Source: Ficedula albicollis (taxonomy: Eukaryota; Chordata; Aves; Passeriformes; Muscicapidae). Taken from it: a stretch of 64,000 nt of DNA. The translations under genes were made by a program, and so were the position numbers. Within the stretch, counting starts at the first letter, position 1; every line of letters begins with the position of its first letter. Of the stretch, positions 25,541 to 39,429 are shown piece after piece. The notes under the pieces are model-generated. The model did not search any database. It saw only the letters and a program-made list of their open reading frames with translations, and was not told the DNA's origin. The DNA lies in the NCBI RefSeq assembly GCF_000247815.1, contig NW_004775878.1:62001-126000 (forward strand), given 5' to 3'.

Positions 25541-26529
25541 CCACTTTTTAAGACTCGTCAAGTTTTAGAGATTGGATCTCAGGGTAAGACCCTTTGGGCA
25601 CTGGATAAAGGCCTGGAGAGGCCCTGGACTCTGACCTTGGAGATTCTCAGCCCTCACCTGGCCACAGATGAGCAGACTCAGCCTGAGCCACCTCTGCTGC
25701 CAGGGCCTGCCCAGGCATGGCTTGGACCAGCTGCCCCTGGCCACCAGCACAAGCTGATGCTGGAACGAAACTCTCACCTGGTTTTCCAAGAATGATATTT
25801 CAGGGGTTCCCCCCAATGATTTCCTCAGGAAAAGCACTTCCTTCAGGATTTTTCAGATTATTTTTAGCTAAATTGTCAGGGCCACCTGTTGCTGGAACCA
25901 GGCAAGGAATAAGAATCATTTGATTTGGCATTTTCACTTTGGCCTATCCAAGACAGGACAACAGCCTCGTCCCTCATCTTGTGGGAGAGCTCACAGACTC
26001 CTGCCAGACTCCCCTCCCAGCACCTGACCAGGAGATTTTTGACTGAAGAAAATTGTACTGTTTCAAGCTTTTGTCCAATGCAATTTACACTTGTGTCTAA
26101 GAAGACTGGGCGAGAAGAGTTGCAGTTTTATGGTCTAACCACAAACCGGCCAAGGCTGACTGGATTTCCAGGAGTCTGTGGTGTGCTGGTGTTTGCAGAA
26201 GCCCAAAGACTCACAGAGCATGAGGTGAGCGTCCTCCCAGCCTGGAGCATCCCCCTTGCACAGCCTGCTCAGGCAGGCCCGGCCCTGCAGGAGCCTGGAA
26301 ACGGGAAGGTGCTCCTGGACCAGCCCTGGCCAGCGGCTCTTCCTGGGCAGGTGTGCTCAGCACCAGGGAATCTCTGCTGTGGCACTGAGCCTGTGGCTGC
26401 TCCTGTCCTCCCAGGAGCTGTGGCACCGGCGCCTGTTCCCTCCTGCCGGGCTCTGCCCTGGCTGCACAGCCCGAGCTGGGGGCACAGCCACCTCTCCTGA
26501 GCCTGAGATCCCCTCCACAGGACACAAAG

Positions 26530-26965
26530 GGGGTTTGGAATTCACGTTTTCCCCGATGGCCGCCGAAGAGACTGGAGGAGGCTGTTCTCTGCGGTTCTCA
26601 AGGTCGTTTATTTTTCCTTATCCAAGAAATTCTTTCTCTAGCTGGCAGCAGTCTGTCCAGCTTGAGATCCAGGGCAGAATGCCCCAGCCCTGGGCAGGGC
26701 TCATCTTATACACTCTAAATTACATACCTAATATCTACAATTACTTTCCAATACACGACAATTTTGTTACACTGCCCAATTCTGTCCCAGTCCAATGCAA
26801 GGATGCCAGCTTGGCTTTCAACATGGATGGCATGAAGAAGAAGGAGGAAGAGAAGTACCACGCCCAAAATCCTCCATGTTAGCCACGAACCCCCTAATAT
26901 AAACATTCCTGGAAATCCACTTTTTCTACCTTCTAACAGTCTAATTTATACTCTACTTATTTCTG
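26530..26965 (-). mobile_element. Putative solo LTR of an avian endogenous retrovirus
   Basis: Read on the minus strand, a TATAAG box (26710-26705) is followed 93 bases later by an AATAAA signal (26612-26607) and a short GC-richer tail, the usual LTR U3-R-U5 order. The AT-rich U3-like part sits as an island in GC-rich DNA. No retroviral gene is seen nearby. The family was not identified and the ends are approximate. Confidence 0.5.
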
Positions 26966-29900
26966 TGGCTTGGATTTCTTCCCGCAATGTTGGCAGATTT
27001 CTCCAGGGGCTTAAGTCCAGCCCCCAGGACCCCTGGGTGCCATGCCAGGGCCTCTGAGACCCTGCCAGGGGCATCTGGAGGCATCCAGTGGAGCACCCTG
27101 GGCTCCCACCCTCCTCTCAGCCAGGTGTGGGCACCAGCCCTGCCCCCGAGGCCAATTAGTGCTCTCCACCAGAGGCTGAGGCTGCAGACTGGAGCTCCTG
27201 AGCTCCCAGTCTGCCCACTTGGTCCCATTCCCCACAGAGCCCCACACAGCCACAGGGGCTCCGGGGCCAATTACAAAATTACAATTACAGAGCACCTCAC
27301 CTGCTCTCCCGCGTGTTTGTCAGCCTGCAAACAAGGCCCACAGCGGGCTGTTAAAAGTTCTGGGCTGGTAAAAGTTCAAGGAAGCACTTTATTCACGCCT
27401 AGAATCAGTCACATCTGGAGGCACTGGGAGCCAGAAGGGCCACTCTGCTCAGAGCTACCTTTGAAATGTCTGTGGGCAGGACACACACCTGAAACTGCTG
27501 AAATAAAATAAAAAACAGAAATAATTGGCCATCGCTTTGACATTAAATACTCGGGTGACTGGAAACATTTTGAAAACATCTGGTTTTGAAACAAAAAATA
27601 CAACGTTGAGATTTCAGGGCTATTTGTAATTGTGGTTATACCTCCTGCCCAAATTCTTGCTCTGCTCCAGCCACAGCAGGTATGTCCCACAGCACGAAGG
27701 AGCAGTTATCACTCCATCCCCTACCTCATACATTACTTGTGTCATTCTGGTGCCTCTTGGTCCTATGCCCAGTCACCTCTGGTTTGTAACTTCCAAAGAG
27801 TTTAATTTAACACGATTTATCTCATTTTTCTCTCCTTGCTGCTCCTTTCCCATCCCTGATCTTGGGTACAGACAGAGCTGAAACCAGAAACCTGGGCCTT
27901 GCCTCAGGCTAATTCTTCTCTGCCACAAAGATTTTCGGTTGCTTGATTTGACCTCCAAACTTGGCGTTGCAAAGTAACAAAGACAATTATCTGAATGCTG
28001 GCTCAGCTTAGTTTTGTGATGGATGGGAATTTCATGAAGTTTGTTACGATTTGACATCTGTAGTTTTTCCGTTCTTCTCTGTTTTCCTTCTGTCCAATGG
28101 TTAAACTTTTCCTGCCTGCTGTCCCTGTGCAGGGAGCCAATGCCCAGGGGCTGGACTGGGAAATGCTGAACCACGGCAGGAGCTGCTCCAGGACTGCACT
28201 GACACTCCAGCAGCGCTGGTACCACAACTCATCCCCCCACTGCTTCCAGAGCCCTCCTTGCACTCAGGGAAGGGATGGATTTTTAAAGAGTTTCCACAGA
28301 ACATCTGTTCTCTGGAAAGGACCAACACATCCCATGTCAAATTTAAATATTCAGCTGCAGCAGCAGCTTTGCACAACTGATGGCTTTTAACTTTCCCTGG
28401 GTGCTGTGGGAGATACAGAACTGTGTTTTGTGTATCTGGAACGTTTTGGAAGGTAGGGGAGCATTAATGGGGAAATCTGGCTGATAAAAGTACTCAAGAG
28501 TCGTGTGTGAATGGAGGGGCCAGTCAAGCCCTGGATATGTTGATAGTTGGGATTGGGATCTGATGGAGAGGTGAAAACTGGTCCTCCCTGGAGTCTGCCA
28601 GGGCTTTGGTGAGCGTGCCATGGAGATGTGGCTGCCGGGACAGGGCAGGAGAGGAGCCAGTGTGGATGTGCAGACAGAATCAGGTCTGCCATGGGGTTTT
28701 CCTGGTCTGTGTCACCACATGGAGCTCGGTTACATTCGGTCAGTGTCCAGACTCAGCCCATGTTTGGCCTGTCTGGGTCATGAGGTGGGGGTGTGCTCAT
28801 TTTCTGTGCTAGGGAGAACAGTCCCAGTCCATGCGGATTTTTTCTGCAGTTTGGCATTTCTCTCACTCCTCATTCCTCCTGCTTTGTGCAGCAGCCCTGT
28901 GGGAGAACTGTGGCCAGCAGGGCTGTGACCCCAGATCTGAGACGACTGTTTGCTAATTGCTCAGCGCCTGCAGTGTGGGGATGGATTGCATCTCTCTGGC
29001 ACAGCCTCCCTGAGCACCATGGCTTCTGTTTGCCTGCGATTTGATTCTGTGGCTGCTTTCTCAGGCTCCTCGTCTTTTCCATGTGAAAACCCACAGCCTG
29101 ATGCAAGATCAAATCCACAAAGTCTACAACACCCTGTCTCTGGCTCTGTGCAGTGAGATGCAGCTGCAGCAAGACAAGCGCAGTCAGCACTGAAGAGGTA
29201 AATGTGTCTTTATTTCCACTGTATCCCTTTTTCCTGGGAGAAAGCAGGACACGGGGTGTTGGGCAAAGGGCAGATGAGCTGCAGAGAGGGAAACACTGAG
29301 CAGCAGCAGAGCCTCCAGGTGTGGCTGGTGTGAGTTATGGCCATGCTGGAGGAAGCACAGGCCTGACCTGCTGCCCAGGTGCCCCCTGAGCATCCCCTGG
29401 CACTGCAGCAACACCCCTGACCCACACCTGCAGCCCAGGAGCACAGAGAGAACACTGGGGGCGAGAGCCCAGGCAAAGCCCTGCCTTGGCACACGGGCTC
29501 CTGACCTTATTTATCTCCCTTGGAGTATAAAATCAGTAAGAGAGGGGGTTTATGTCTCAGTGAAATTGGCAGGATTTCATGTTGCTTCCATTGCCTGTGT
29601 CCATTCCTGGGACAACTGAGGTTCCCTTCACTGCTCACAGCTGGGATTTGCACCCATCAGTAAACCCCCCTGAGCTCCTAAGCCTGAGCAGCCCCAGCCC
29701 TCAGCCTCGCCTTGCCTGTCAGGTTCTCAGTGTCTAATCAATCCATGTTGGACTCCAGTTGTGACCAGGCTGTCTTGCACTGGGCAGCCTGAAACTGGTG
29801 CCAGTGCTCCAGGTGTGGCCTTACCTGTGCCCCAGGGAGGGGATGGGGTCTCCCACACCCAGCACGCTCTTAGACCATGGAGGTGCTCTGCTGACCCAGG

Positions 29901-30820
29901 GGTGGCTCACGGGCCATCAGGACAGCCAGGTGCCTCTCTGGTCCCTCACCTGAGTGTTGGCAAACAGAAACATCCCTGCCCAGGTGCAGGACATGGTGTT
30001 TTCCTCTACAAACTTCATGAAATTCCCACTGGCCCACTTCTCCCTGCAGAGACCAGCCCAGGGAGGAAACCTGGCATAGCAGGTACACACCTGGGGGTGT
30101 GCCATGAGTAAACAAGAAGGAAAGAGGAAGAAACAAGTAGAAAAGCAAAGCTCAGCCCAGCCCCCTGTGCTGTGTCACCTCCCCCAAGGGCTGGGAAAGA
30201 CTGGGCAGAACCTGCAGGGAAAGAGGGGAGAAAAGGTGCTGGACTGAAGCTGAACCTGGGAAGTAGAGGAGAGGTGTTTCTTTAATCATTACCTTGGGTT
30301 TTCCTTGGCATCTGAATCAGTAACTAAAAGTTTGTGTTAGAGCAATAAATCAAGTGAAATTCCTCAAGCTGAGAGGAATTTCTCTGGTGGCAGAGACTGA
30401 GGCCAGGCCTGGGCTGGGATCAGTAGCCTGGGCTGGGATCAGCACTGATCTCCCTCGGAAGCCTTTCCTTCCCTTCTTCCCAGGCCAGGCCGTGTCATCC
30501 CCGCCAGTGCTGACACTAAACCCGCCCAGTTCTTCCAAGAGCAGGTCAAGTTTAGGCCCAAAACTCACCTGTCCCTGCAAGGGGCCTGGCCCAGCCCCAC
30601 GCCTGAGGAGCTCTGCAGCTGCCTGGGCTGGACCCTGTGGCCAGGCAGGGCTTTTGCAGCAGCACCTGGCTTGGAACCTGCTGCAGACACGCAGCTGTGA
30701 CCAGCCCTGTGCACCCACCCCACAGGGACCTGCCAGCCAGGGATCCCAAACTGCCCCTCACAGCTGCACTGAGGTGCCACGTGGTCTCAGCTGGACTGGG
30801 AGATGATTTATTGCTGTAAC
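26966..30820. other. Intergenic spacer; no gene recognised
   Basis: No exon structure with family homology. A weakly CR1-like stretch lies at about 29750-29990 (containing CCAGTGCTCCAGGTGTGGCC). Nothing else could be assigned. Confidence 0.5.
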
Positions 30821-30827
30821 ACACACC

Positions 30828-30930
30828 CAGCATGGAACGGCTTGGGCTGGGAGGGACCATGAAGCTCATCCAGCTCCACGCCCTGCCATGAGCAGGGATG
30901 CTCCAGGCTGCTCCAGGCCCATCCAGCTCA
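30828..30930 (-). mobile_element. CR1 LINE 3' end fragment
   Basis: ATGGAACGGCTTGGGCTGGG followed by AGGGACC, then CCCTGCCATGAGCAGGGA, matches the reverse complement of a CR1 tail. It is diverged. Confidence 0.65.
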
Positions 30931-32763
30931 GCCCAGGAAACTGCCAGGAATGGGGCAAGCACCACTGGAAAAGCAAAAAATCACTTACTGGGTATTTACA
31001 AGGAAGGGAAAAAGAAAATGGAAAAGAAAAAAACAAAACAAAACAAAACAAACCCACTTTGATAAGAGCCCTCAAAGCAGAGTTACCTGTGACATTCCAT
31101 ACTACTTCCTTGGAGACCAAAAATCAGTTTTGACACTGTCTCCTGCATCAAAGATCAAGTGTTTCAACCTCAGGTCTCTGATAAAGCTTGCTGGACAGCT
31201 CTAGATTTGCACAATAAATTCCCTGTCCGGGGCAGTGGGCTGCCCAGCTGGAGCACCTGTGCTCAGGTACAGCCTCAGGGCCAGGGCAACGTCAGGTGAC
31301 ATCCTGCAGGTGCCTGAACCATGGTGGCTGTGAGGTGGTGGCACTCTGACAGTGCTGTGGGTAAAGTTCTCTGCACTGGCAATGTTCAGAACGTTCATGT
31401 TTCCCAAATGTAACCATTGCAAGTGGGCAGGAAAAACACCAAAACTTCAAAAATGGCAAGTCTGAGCCAGGAATTACCAGTTAATGACATTCCCAAGGAA
31501 TGTCCAGAAAAGAAGGGGCAATATAAAAGAAGAAAGGTAAAAAACATTAAAGTTTAATAGTGACACGAAAAACACGCATATCTGAGCAAAACCTCCAGGA
31601 ACCAATAAAACAATCGATAAAATACCAAAGAAGTATCAACAGCACTGGGGACAGCAGCTCTCAGAGCTGTGTGAAGGCACACAGGGTCCTGAGCAGATCC
31701 ACCTGGACACTGCTGAGGACGGGACAGCAGTGATGTCCCCTGGATCTGCACCTGGAACAGAACAGCGACCACTGGATCCCCGGCAGGAGGAGGGGGAACA
31801 CAAACACTGAGTGCTGCGAGTCTGAGCACGGCAGCTCTGGGCAGGGCTCTCCAGCACAGAGCACTGCTGCTCACCACCCAGCACCTCTCGGAGCTCTGGG
31901 GCACCTGGAGAGCCCAGCCTGGCTCTGTGCTGTGCCAGGGCACTGGTGCACCTCAGCTCAGCCCTCCTACCCCAGCACAGCACACCTTTCCCAGCCTGAG
32001 CATTTGGGACTGCCAAAGGAAACTCCCCCAGTAGTACAAGGCACTGTAACTAAAATGGCAGCACTGTCAGGAGCTCGGAGGGAGACAGCAGAAAGGAACT
32101 GAAACCCCGTCCAGGAACACATCTCACGTGGCATCACAGAGAGAAACGCAATCAGCCTGCCAGGACCTGGCTCTGCACCTCCCTCCTGCAGCACCCTGTC
32201 AGCATTCCATCACGTATCTGGGTAATCCAATGGCCTTGTCCACCCCATTTCCCGAGGACACGGAACTGCCCCGTGTGCCCAGTCAGGCCATGGACACTGA
32301 GGGCTCCAAGCGCTCTCATATGAAGAGTACTGGCAAAGCTCCTCATTTCCCAGCCCAGGTGCAGGTGAGCAAGGACAGGACAGTTCATCTTACCCTGCCT
32401 TTCTTCATGCTCTTTTTCCCTCTTTTCTCCCTAAGGCACTGTGGGAACAGCCAGCAGGGAGAACCTGAGGCTGCCCGTCAGCAAACCCAGGCCATCCCAC
32501 CTGGAACAAGCAACCCATCCTTCGCTGGCCCTTGACCAAGTCACCTGCCCCGCTCACACCCAGACAAGCTCAGGGGCAGTGAGCTGCATGGCCAGGCTGT
32601 CAGCACAAGCACTGCTGGGGGACTGTACAGCCCAACAGCCAGATTCCAGGCGGCACGGCGCGCACAAGGCTTCCCCTGTCCCCCGTCCCCAGAGCCCGGC
32701 CCAGCTCTGTGTCTGGGCCCAGCAGCACCCACAGGGCCAGCGGCCGGCCCGCCCGCGGCGGGG
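30931..32763. other. Intergenic region downstream of NME6
   Basis: Contains a short A-rich stretch at 31010-31050 (AAAACAAAACAAAAC units). No NME6 polyadenylation signal of canonical form was found, and no other gene is recognised. Confidence 0.5.
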
Positions 32764-33878
32764 TCAGTCTGCGTGCGCCCCCCGCACGCGGTGCACGCGC
32801 TCCTCGGCGCTGTACTGCAGCTCCCCGCGCCGCCAGCGCGGCTCCTCCTGCTCCAGCCAGCGCCGCGCGTCGAACTCGGGGAAGAAAAAGGCGATTTCCC
32901 TGCTGGCCGAGGCGGGCGAGTCTGCCAAAGAGAGGGAAAGGCAATGAGACAGATGCCAGTCTGCCACCACAGACGCGTGCTAGACTCCAAAGGCACCTGG
33001 CCAGGTGTGCGCGGGGCCTGCAGGAGGGAACAAACTGTTCACCTGGAGCCCTGGAACCAAAGCAAAGGCAGACAAAGCACCATCATTCCTGCCTCCCCAA
33101 GAGCCATCCAAGAATGCCAGGCCTACCTGAGCCGTGGGTCGTGTTCCTGGTGTCCGTGAGGCCGTAGGCACCCCGGATGGAGTCCGGGTCGCTGTGTCGG
33201 GCTCGGAACACTTTAGTGGGTCCCATCAGGGATCTCCAGAGGGAGACAGCGTCCTCATGGGCCAGGATGTAAGCCCACATGGGGCCGCTGCGGCAGGGGC
33301 CCAGGAACAGCAGGAGAAACGATTATGAAAGGCTCGTTACACACAGGTTACTAACGCGTCCTTACAAAGCGGCACGGCACGGCTGCCACGGGCTTCCAGC
33401 CGGGCCCCGCACGCCCTGCCAGGCCATGGGGACGGGCACGGCCCTCCCGAGCACCGAGCCCGCGGGGCGGCACCGGTGACCCGCTCCAGCGCCCTCGGGG
33501 CTGCCACGCACCGGTACCAGCGCTGCCGCAGCAGCCGGGACCCCGGCACTGCTGCCCCGCACGGCCCAGCGAGCCCCGCAAATCCACCGAGTTCCGCAAA
33601 CACACCGAGCACCGCACACCACCGAGCCCCGCACGCACGGCTCGCCCGCGGCACGCACCTGGCCGTGAACTCCCCCAGCCGCTGGTAGAAGAATCGCCCT
33701 GCGGACAGACACGGACCGAGTCGGCACGGGCCCGGGGCAGCACCCCGCTCCGGAGCCGCCCAGCCCCGCTCGTACCTGCGTGCTCCCGGTAGAAGCGGCG
33801 GCTCTGCTCCAGGCCGCAGCGCAGCTCCTTGGCGCGGACAATGAGGAACCGGTGGCGGAGGATGGCGGCGTGCACGGC
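32764..33878 (-). CDS. NME6: NME6 (nucleoside diphosphate kinase 6), first exon missing
   Basis: Four phase-consistent exons on the minus strand: 33878-33776, 33698-33659, 33287-33127, 32921-32764 (stop 32766-32764), 153 residues against about 186 in human. The order is AVHAAILRHRFLIVRAKELR, RRFYREHAGRFFYQRLGEF, AYILAHEDAVSLWRSLMGPT, VFRARHSDPDSIRGAYGLTD, TRNTTHGSDSPASASREIAF. The catalytic His is in RNTTHGSD. The NDP-kinase lysine motif (IKPDA in the family) belongs to the missing N-terminal exon, which should lie under the 606-base poly-C at 33943-34548. NME6 is a group II NDPK associated with mitochondria. The C-terminus after EQEEPRWRRGELQYSAEE is diverged from human. It lies head-to-head with RABL2. 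Confidence 0.92.
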
Positions 33879-33940
33879 CTGCGGGAAGAGGCGGCGCTAG
33901 GGGACGGGCCTGCTGTGCCGTGCCGTGCCCTGTCCGGCCC

Positions 33941-34550
<610 letters not shown>

Positions 34551-34590
34551 CGGCCCCGCGGGCTCACGGCGGCCCGTGCTCTCCCCGCAG

Positions 34591-37500
34591 GCTGCTGGAG
34601 CGGTTCCTGCTCGATGGCTTGTATCCTTGGTAGCGGGGCAGCGGGAGGCGGCGCGGGCAGGGCGGAGCGGGCCGCGCTCCTCCGTGCGCTCCTTAACGCG
34701 CCGCAGCCGCCCCCAGCAGGTGTCCACCTTCGCCCTGACGCTGTACCAGCACCGCGCCCGCGTGGGCGAGCAGGAGGTCCGCGTGGGTGAGTGCGGCCGG
34801 CCCGGGGGCGGGCGGTGCTCCCGGCCACGCGCGATGCCGTGGCAGAGGGAACAGCCGGGAAGTGCAGATCCCCTCGGTCTGGGTCTTGGTTGGGTGTTTC
34901 GATAGACGGCAACATCGTGACAAAGCTGGCGCCCATCTGTGACGGGCTGCAGCGCTGGTGGATGAGGCAAAGTGACTGCCATCATCCCCCTGGGCTTGGC
35001 AAAGTGTGGGGCACTGTCCCCACGTTGTCCTGGGCTCTGAGCTGGACAGACAGGGATTGCATGGATGGGTGCACAGTCGGAGGATAAAGAACGGTCTGGA
35101 GGACCGCGTGGAGTCACTGGGCATGGCTCGTTGTTCTCGTGGAGACCTGGACAAGTGGAGTCCCTCGGGGTTAGGGCTGGGGCTGACACTGTTCAACATC
35201 TTCGTTGTGACACGGACAGTGGCTGTAAATGTGGTCTGATGGGGACTTGTCTGTATTTGGGCAGCTTAAGAAAGTCACTGTCGAGCAGTGAGACACAGTC
35301 CGGTCAGACACAGTATCAGTGCAAAGGAATCCCTAAGGACACCGGCTCATCTGGCTTTGGGTGCAGCTGACAAGAGGTGTGACTACCCTGAGGTGCTTAA
35401 CTGAAGCTGTGGCAATTTATACCAGACTCAGATGTGAGCCTGCAAACCCAGTGAGAAGTGGGGGATCTCCACCTGAGCTGCACCAACAGCCAAAGGCACG
35501 GTGGTGTCCAGGTTTGCCCCGTGATATCTGGTGTACACAAAACTTCATGGACTGGGACCTGTTTGCTCTGGCTGCCTTACCTTCAGCACTTGTGAGTGAG
35601 TCCTGCCCCTGGGAGAATGGAGTCAGATGTCTGTCAGAGGATTTCCCATGGCAGGGCCCTGGCTGACCATCACTGGGTCAGAAATCAGCAGTGTCTGGAG
35701 TTTTAGGTAGTTTCCCTGGTGACAGAGTGCCAGACATTGCTACTGCTGTTTGCACTTTTGCCTGTCTCGGTCCTGCTGTCCCATACAACTGGTGTCACTG
35801 GTGGCCCCTCCTTTGTTGATGGCCAGTGCCAGCACAGCCCACAGCTGGGCCCGGTAAGGAAAGGCTCCAGTTTGGCACAGTTTCTTAACCCCAGAGTGTT
35901 TCAGATAGGTGAGGTGAAATTCAGTGTGTGTCCCTGAGCAGGTGGGCTGGCTTTGCCTCCTGGGTGTAAGCTGTGAGAAAAGAGCGCTCGGTGAGTTGTG
36001 TCATTCTGAGCTCTTTTTGCGTTCCAGACTTCTGGGACACGGCGGGCCAGGAGCGGTTCCGGAGCATGCACGCCTCCTACTACCACCAGGCCCACGCCTG
36101 CATCATGGTGAGGGGCCTCAGCTGGGACCTGCGCTTTGGGCTCAGAATGGTCTCAGTGACACTTGGCCTTTGTGTTACTTTTATGGTAACACGGCCGTGT
36201 GATCCTTGTTTCTTTCAGTGGTTTAAAAAACCTTCCTAGATTGTTTTTTCTTCTCTCACCAGATAAACCCCCTGTAGATGGACCTGGTTAGCTCTGGTCT
36301 GTCTCTCCTGGTGACACTTTCCTCCATCCCCTGGCCCTGCTGTCTTCTCAGTGCCCTCATGTTTGCCCCTGTTCCCAGTTTCATCGGCTCCTCACCCGTT
36401 CAGATCTCCTGGTTTGTCCTGTTGCTCTCACTTTCCACTGCTCCTCACCACTTGGGAGCACCAGTGATTCTCATTAGTGGTTGTCAGAAGGGAGGGGGCC
36501 ACACCTGATCCTGTTTGGCACAAACTGTTCCCAGTGCCAGCTCCCTGTGTGCGTGGCAGGACTTGCACAGTGTAAAGGACATCAAGGGGCTGTTTCCTGC
36601 TTGCTGGGCTTGGGGATGCTGTCCTTTTGTCTTTAACTCTTTCTAATAACACCCAGTTCCCTTTGACCTGTCTTTGTCCTTGTGTTCGTTGGAGCTGCCC
36701 TGGTTTGGCCCCACAGCTTGGTCAGAGCTGTCCTGGGTCAGTCAGAGCTGTGCTGGGCTGGCCCTGGGACAGGTGGTTCTCTCTTGGAAGGTGTTTGATG
36801 TGCAGCGGAAGGTCACCTACAAGAACCTGAACAGCTGGTACAAGGAGCTGAGGGAATTCCGCCCAGAGATTCCATGCATTGTAGTGGCCAACAAGATTGA
36901 TGGTGAGTGACCTGTACCCAGCTTGCCAGGGTCGTGGTGGGATTCTGTCCTGTCCTGAGAACGAATGTCCCTTGTCTGTTTGGTCCAGGGGATTTCATCA
37001 GTCCCTGGGGCTGGGTCCTGTGCTGACCTCAGCTGCTGTCTTACAGGTGCTTGTCCTGTGTCACCAGCAATTAAAAGTGCAAATTTGATCCATTTCAGTT
37101 TTATTCAAGTGTTGTTCTTCCAGTCCTGTCCTTACCAGACTGCCTATTCTATCCATCAAGAACCCAAAAGTTACTGAAGTAGCACCTGGCCAAAAATGTC
37201 AGCAAAAGGAGGCAAAAGCTGTTCTGTGGCTTCCCTGGATCAGTCAGGGATGGCCTTGGCGCTGCTCCTTCAGCCTGCAAAGACTCCTCTGTGCTGAAGT
37301 GTCTCACTGTCCCTGCTGACAGAGCTGTTCATGGGGCTCTGCAGGAGGCTGGAGGGCTCCCTCCTGGGGCCATGCAGCCAGCCCTCAGTGATTGCTGTCC
37401 CTGGGCTGTGGCTGGTCTGGGTCAGCAGGGGCTTGCGTGTCACACAGAGGACAGCCACCTGCTGGACCTCCTGCCCTGTCTGACTGACCGTGTCTTCTTT

Positions 37501-38291
37501 GTCTGCCTCAGCGGATATGAAGGTCACCCAGAAAAGCTTCAATTTTGCCCGGAAGTTCAGTTTGCCCTTTTACTTTGTGTCTGCTGCTGATGGCACCAAC
37601 GTGGTGAAGGTGAGGTGGGCGTTTGACTGCTGGCCTTGGTGTCCACGAGGCCCTTGGCAGCCCAGGGACAGGGGCTGCTGTGGGCACAGACAGTAGGAAT
37701 GGTCCATCATTCCAGCTCCATGTGAGACGCCGGTGGCTGTGGAGAGCTGCCGAGGGGTTTTCTTCCCTTGGGATGTGGGAGCAGTCTCCACCTGCTACAG
37801 AAACTCAGTGCCCATGTGCCCCATGCTGTGAGTGACGGGCCTTGTCCTTCCCACCAGCTCTTCAACGATGCCATCAGACTGGCCGTGGCTTACAAACAGC
37901 ACTCGGGAGACTTCATGGACGAGGTCCTGCGGGAGCTGCAGGTAGGGAAGGCTCCGTCCCTGCTCTGTGCTGAGTCCTGCCAGATGAGCAGTTCTGCCCT
38001 TTTTCCCCCTGTGGCAAACAGGGGAAAGCTTTTCCTCTGCTGGTGATCCTGGGGGCTTTGTATGCTGCTCACATGTGGGCTGGGAGGGGGGAGGTGGGAA
38101 CCATTGCCAGAGCTCTCGCTGCCCTAGGCGGGGTCTACAAGAGCCACAGCAGATACGGTTGTTGCAGTCTCTGCCATTTCTCAGCAGTTCCTTGTCCTGC
38201 TTCTTTCCAGAGCTTTGAGCTGCAGAACACAAGCGAGGATTTGTCGGATAAAGGGAAGAGCTGCACTGAAGAGGAGCCCTCGTCTGCCTAG
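34591..38291 (+). CDS. RABL2: RABL2 (Rab-like GTPase 2), 5' exons missing
   Basis: Seven exons in one frame: 34591-34620, 34707-34786, 36028-36107, 36791-36902, 37512-37609, 37858-37941, 38211-38291 (TAG), 187 residues plus stop. The first junction (donor CTT/GTATCC, acceptor CCGCAG/CCGCC) gives LLERFLLDGFRPQQVSTFAL; a nearby GTAGCG donor breaks the frame. Then VDFWDTAGQERFRSMHASYY (switch II), FDVQRKVTY, IPCIVVANKID (NKxD guanine motif) and YFVSAADGTNVVKLFNDAIR (SAA motif), ending EEEPSSA. The P-loop exon with the start codon is missing, presumably under the poly-C at 33943-34548. RABL2 lacks the C-terminal prenylation cysteines of true Rabs, as here, and acts in cilia and sperm flagella through IFT-B. 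It converges on ACR. Confidence 0.95.
34787..36027 (+). other. RABL2 intron holding a CR1 fragment
   Basis: Apart from the CR1-like piece at about 35080-35240, nothing is recognised in this intron. Confidence 0.5.
35080..35240 (+). mobile_element. Degraded CR1 reverse-transcriptase fragment
   Basis: Translation gives IKNGLEDRVESLG and GLGLTLFNIF, resembling the CR1 RT segment around GPVLFNIFINDL. The frame is broken, so it is an old fragment. Confidence 0.55.
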
Positions 38292-38985
38292 GCCTGGACT
38301 CGTAGCCTGGTTTTACCTTGGCTCTGGACTTCTGGGGCCTGCACAGAGGAGGGTGACGTTTCTCATGCCCCAGAGCTGTGGCAGTGGGCAGCTGGGCCTC
38401 TTCCCTTCTTGTGGGAGCCTGCCTGGGCAGGATCTTCATTGGCTCAGCCCTCGGCGCTGCACCTTTCGCTCAGGGCAGGGATGGGAGAATCCACATGATT
38501 CCACATGGATTGTCACTCAATCCTACTGCTCCTTCAGGACAGAGCTGGCTAGGAGAAGTGAGCTCTCTTGGACCTGCAGGAAGGATCCTGCCCAGATGCT
38601 GTAGTGGTACCTGCTGCAGAAGGCAAACACTAAAGGATATTTTTTACAAAGCTATGAGATGGCATCCTCTCCACACTGCTGCTGAAAGGAGGCAGGTTCC
38701 AGGTGGTATAAGGCCACCGGTGAGCCCATCCTGCTGGCTGAGCTGGTGCTGCCTTGGTCCACCCATGACAACTGCTGCGACATCCCTGGGCTCCTGTCCT
38801 GTTCTGCCCCAGAACAGCCACATCCCATGGGCTGCTGAGAACGAGTTTCTCTTTCCAGGTCCGTATAGCTGGCACAGGTGGGCTCACACCTATGGGCTGG
38901 CTCTGTCCCAGCTTGTGGGATGTGGCCATGGCTCTTGTCGGTGTGTGCACAAGATGCTGCATTCCAGAGAGCTCAGTACACACAT
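38292..38985. other. 3' flank between the convergent RABL2 and ACR genes
   Basis: RABL2 3'-UTR and spacer. No canonical AATAAA was found on + in this stretch and no further exon is recognised. Confidence 0.5.
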
Positions 38986-38987
38986 AG

Positions 38988-39240
38988 AGTGTCACGGAAT
39001 CATGGAATGGTTTGGTTTGAAAGGGATCTTAAAGGTCATCTCATTCCACACCCTGCCATAGGCAGGGACACCTTCCACTGTCTCAGGGTGCTCTAGGCAG
39101 CCACAGCTGCTCTGGGCACCCTGTGCCAGGCCTGGCCTCACCGCCCCCTGAGTAAAAACTCCTTCCCAACAGCTCATCCAAATCTCCCCTCTAGATTTCA
39201 ACCATTCCCCCTTGTCCTGTCACGACCTGCCCATGCAAAA
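38988..39240 (-). mobile_element. CR1 LINE 3' end
   Basis: GGAATCATGGAATGGTTTGG and TTGAAAGGGATCTTAAAGG, followed by CCTGCCATAGGCAGGGACAC, ACTCCTTCCCAACAGCTC and CATTCCCCCTTGTCCTGTC, are the typical reverse complement of an avian CR1 tail. This is the best-preserved copy in the window. Confidence 0.85.
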
Positions 39241-39423
39241 AGCCGCTCTCCCCCACTATAACCTGCTTCAGGCACTGGAAGGGCACTGAGGTTTCCCTGG
39301 GGCTCTCTCCAGGCTGAAGAATGAATGGGAGCAGCACAGCAGAAGGACAGACGGAGCAGGGACCCTGCGAGCCTGCGGGGCACTGAGCAGGGCTGAGAGC
39401 ACGGCTCACGGCGAACATAGAAA

Positions 39424-39429
39424 CTTTAC
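39424..39429 (-). terminator. Possible AGTAAA polyadenylation signal for ACR
   Basis: AGTAAA on the minus strand lies about 150 bases after the ACR stop codon. It is a variant hexamer; support is positional only. Confidence 0.3.
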
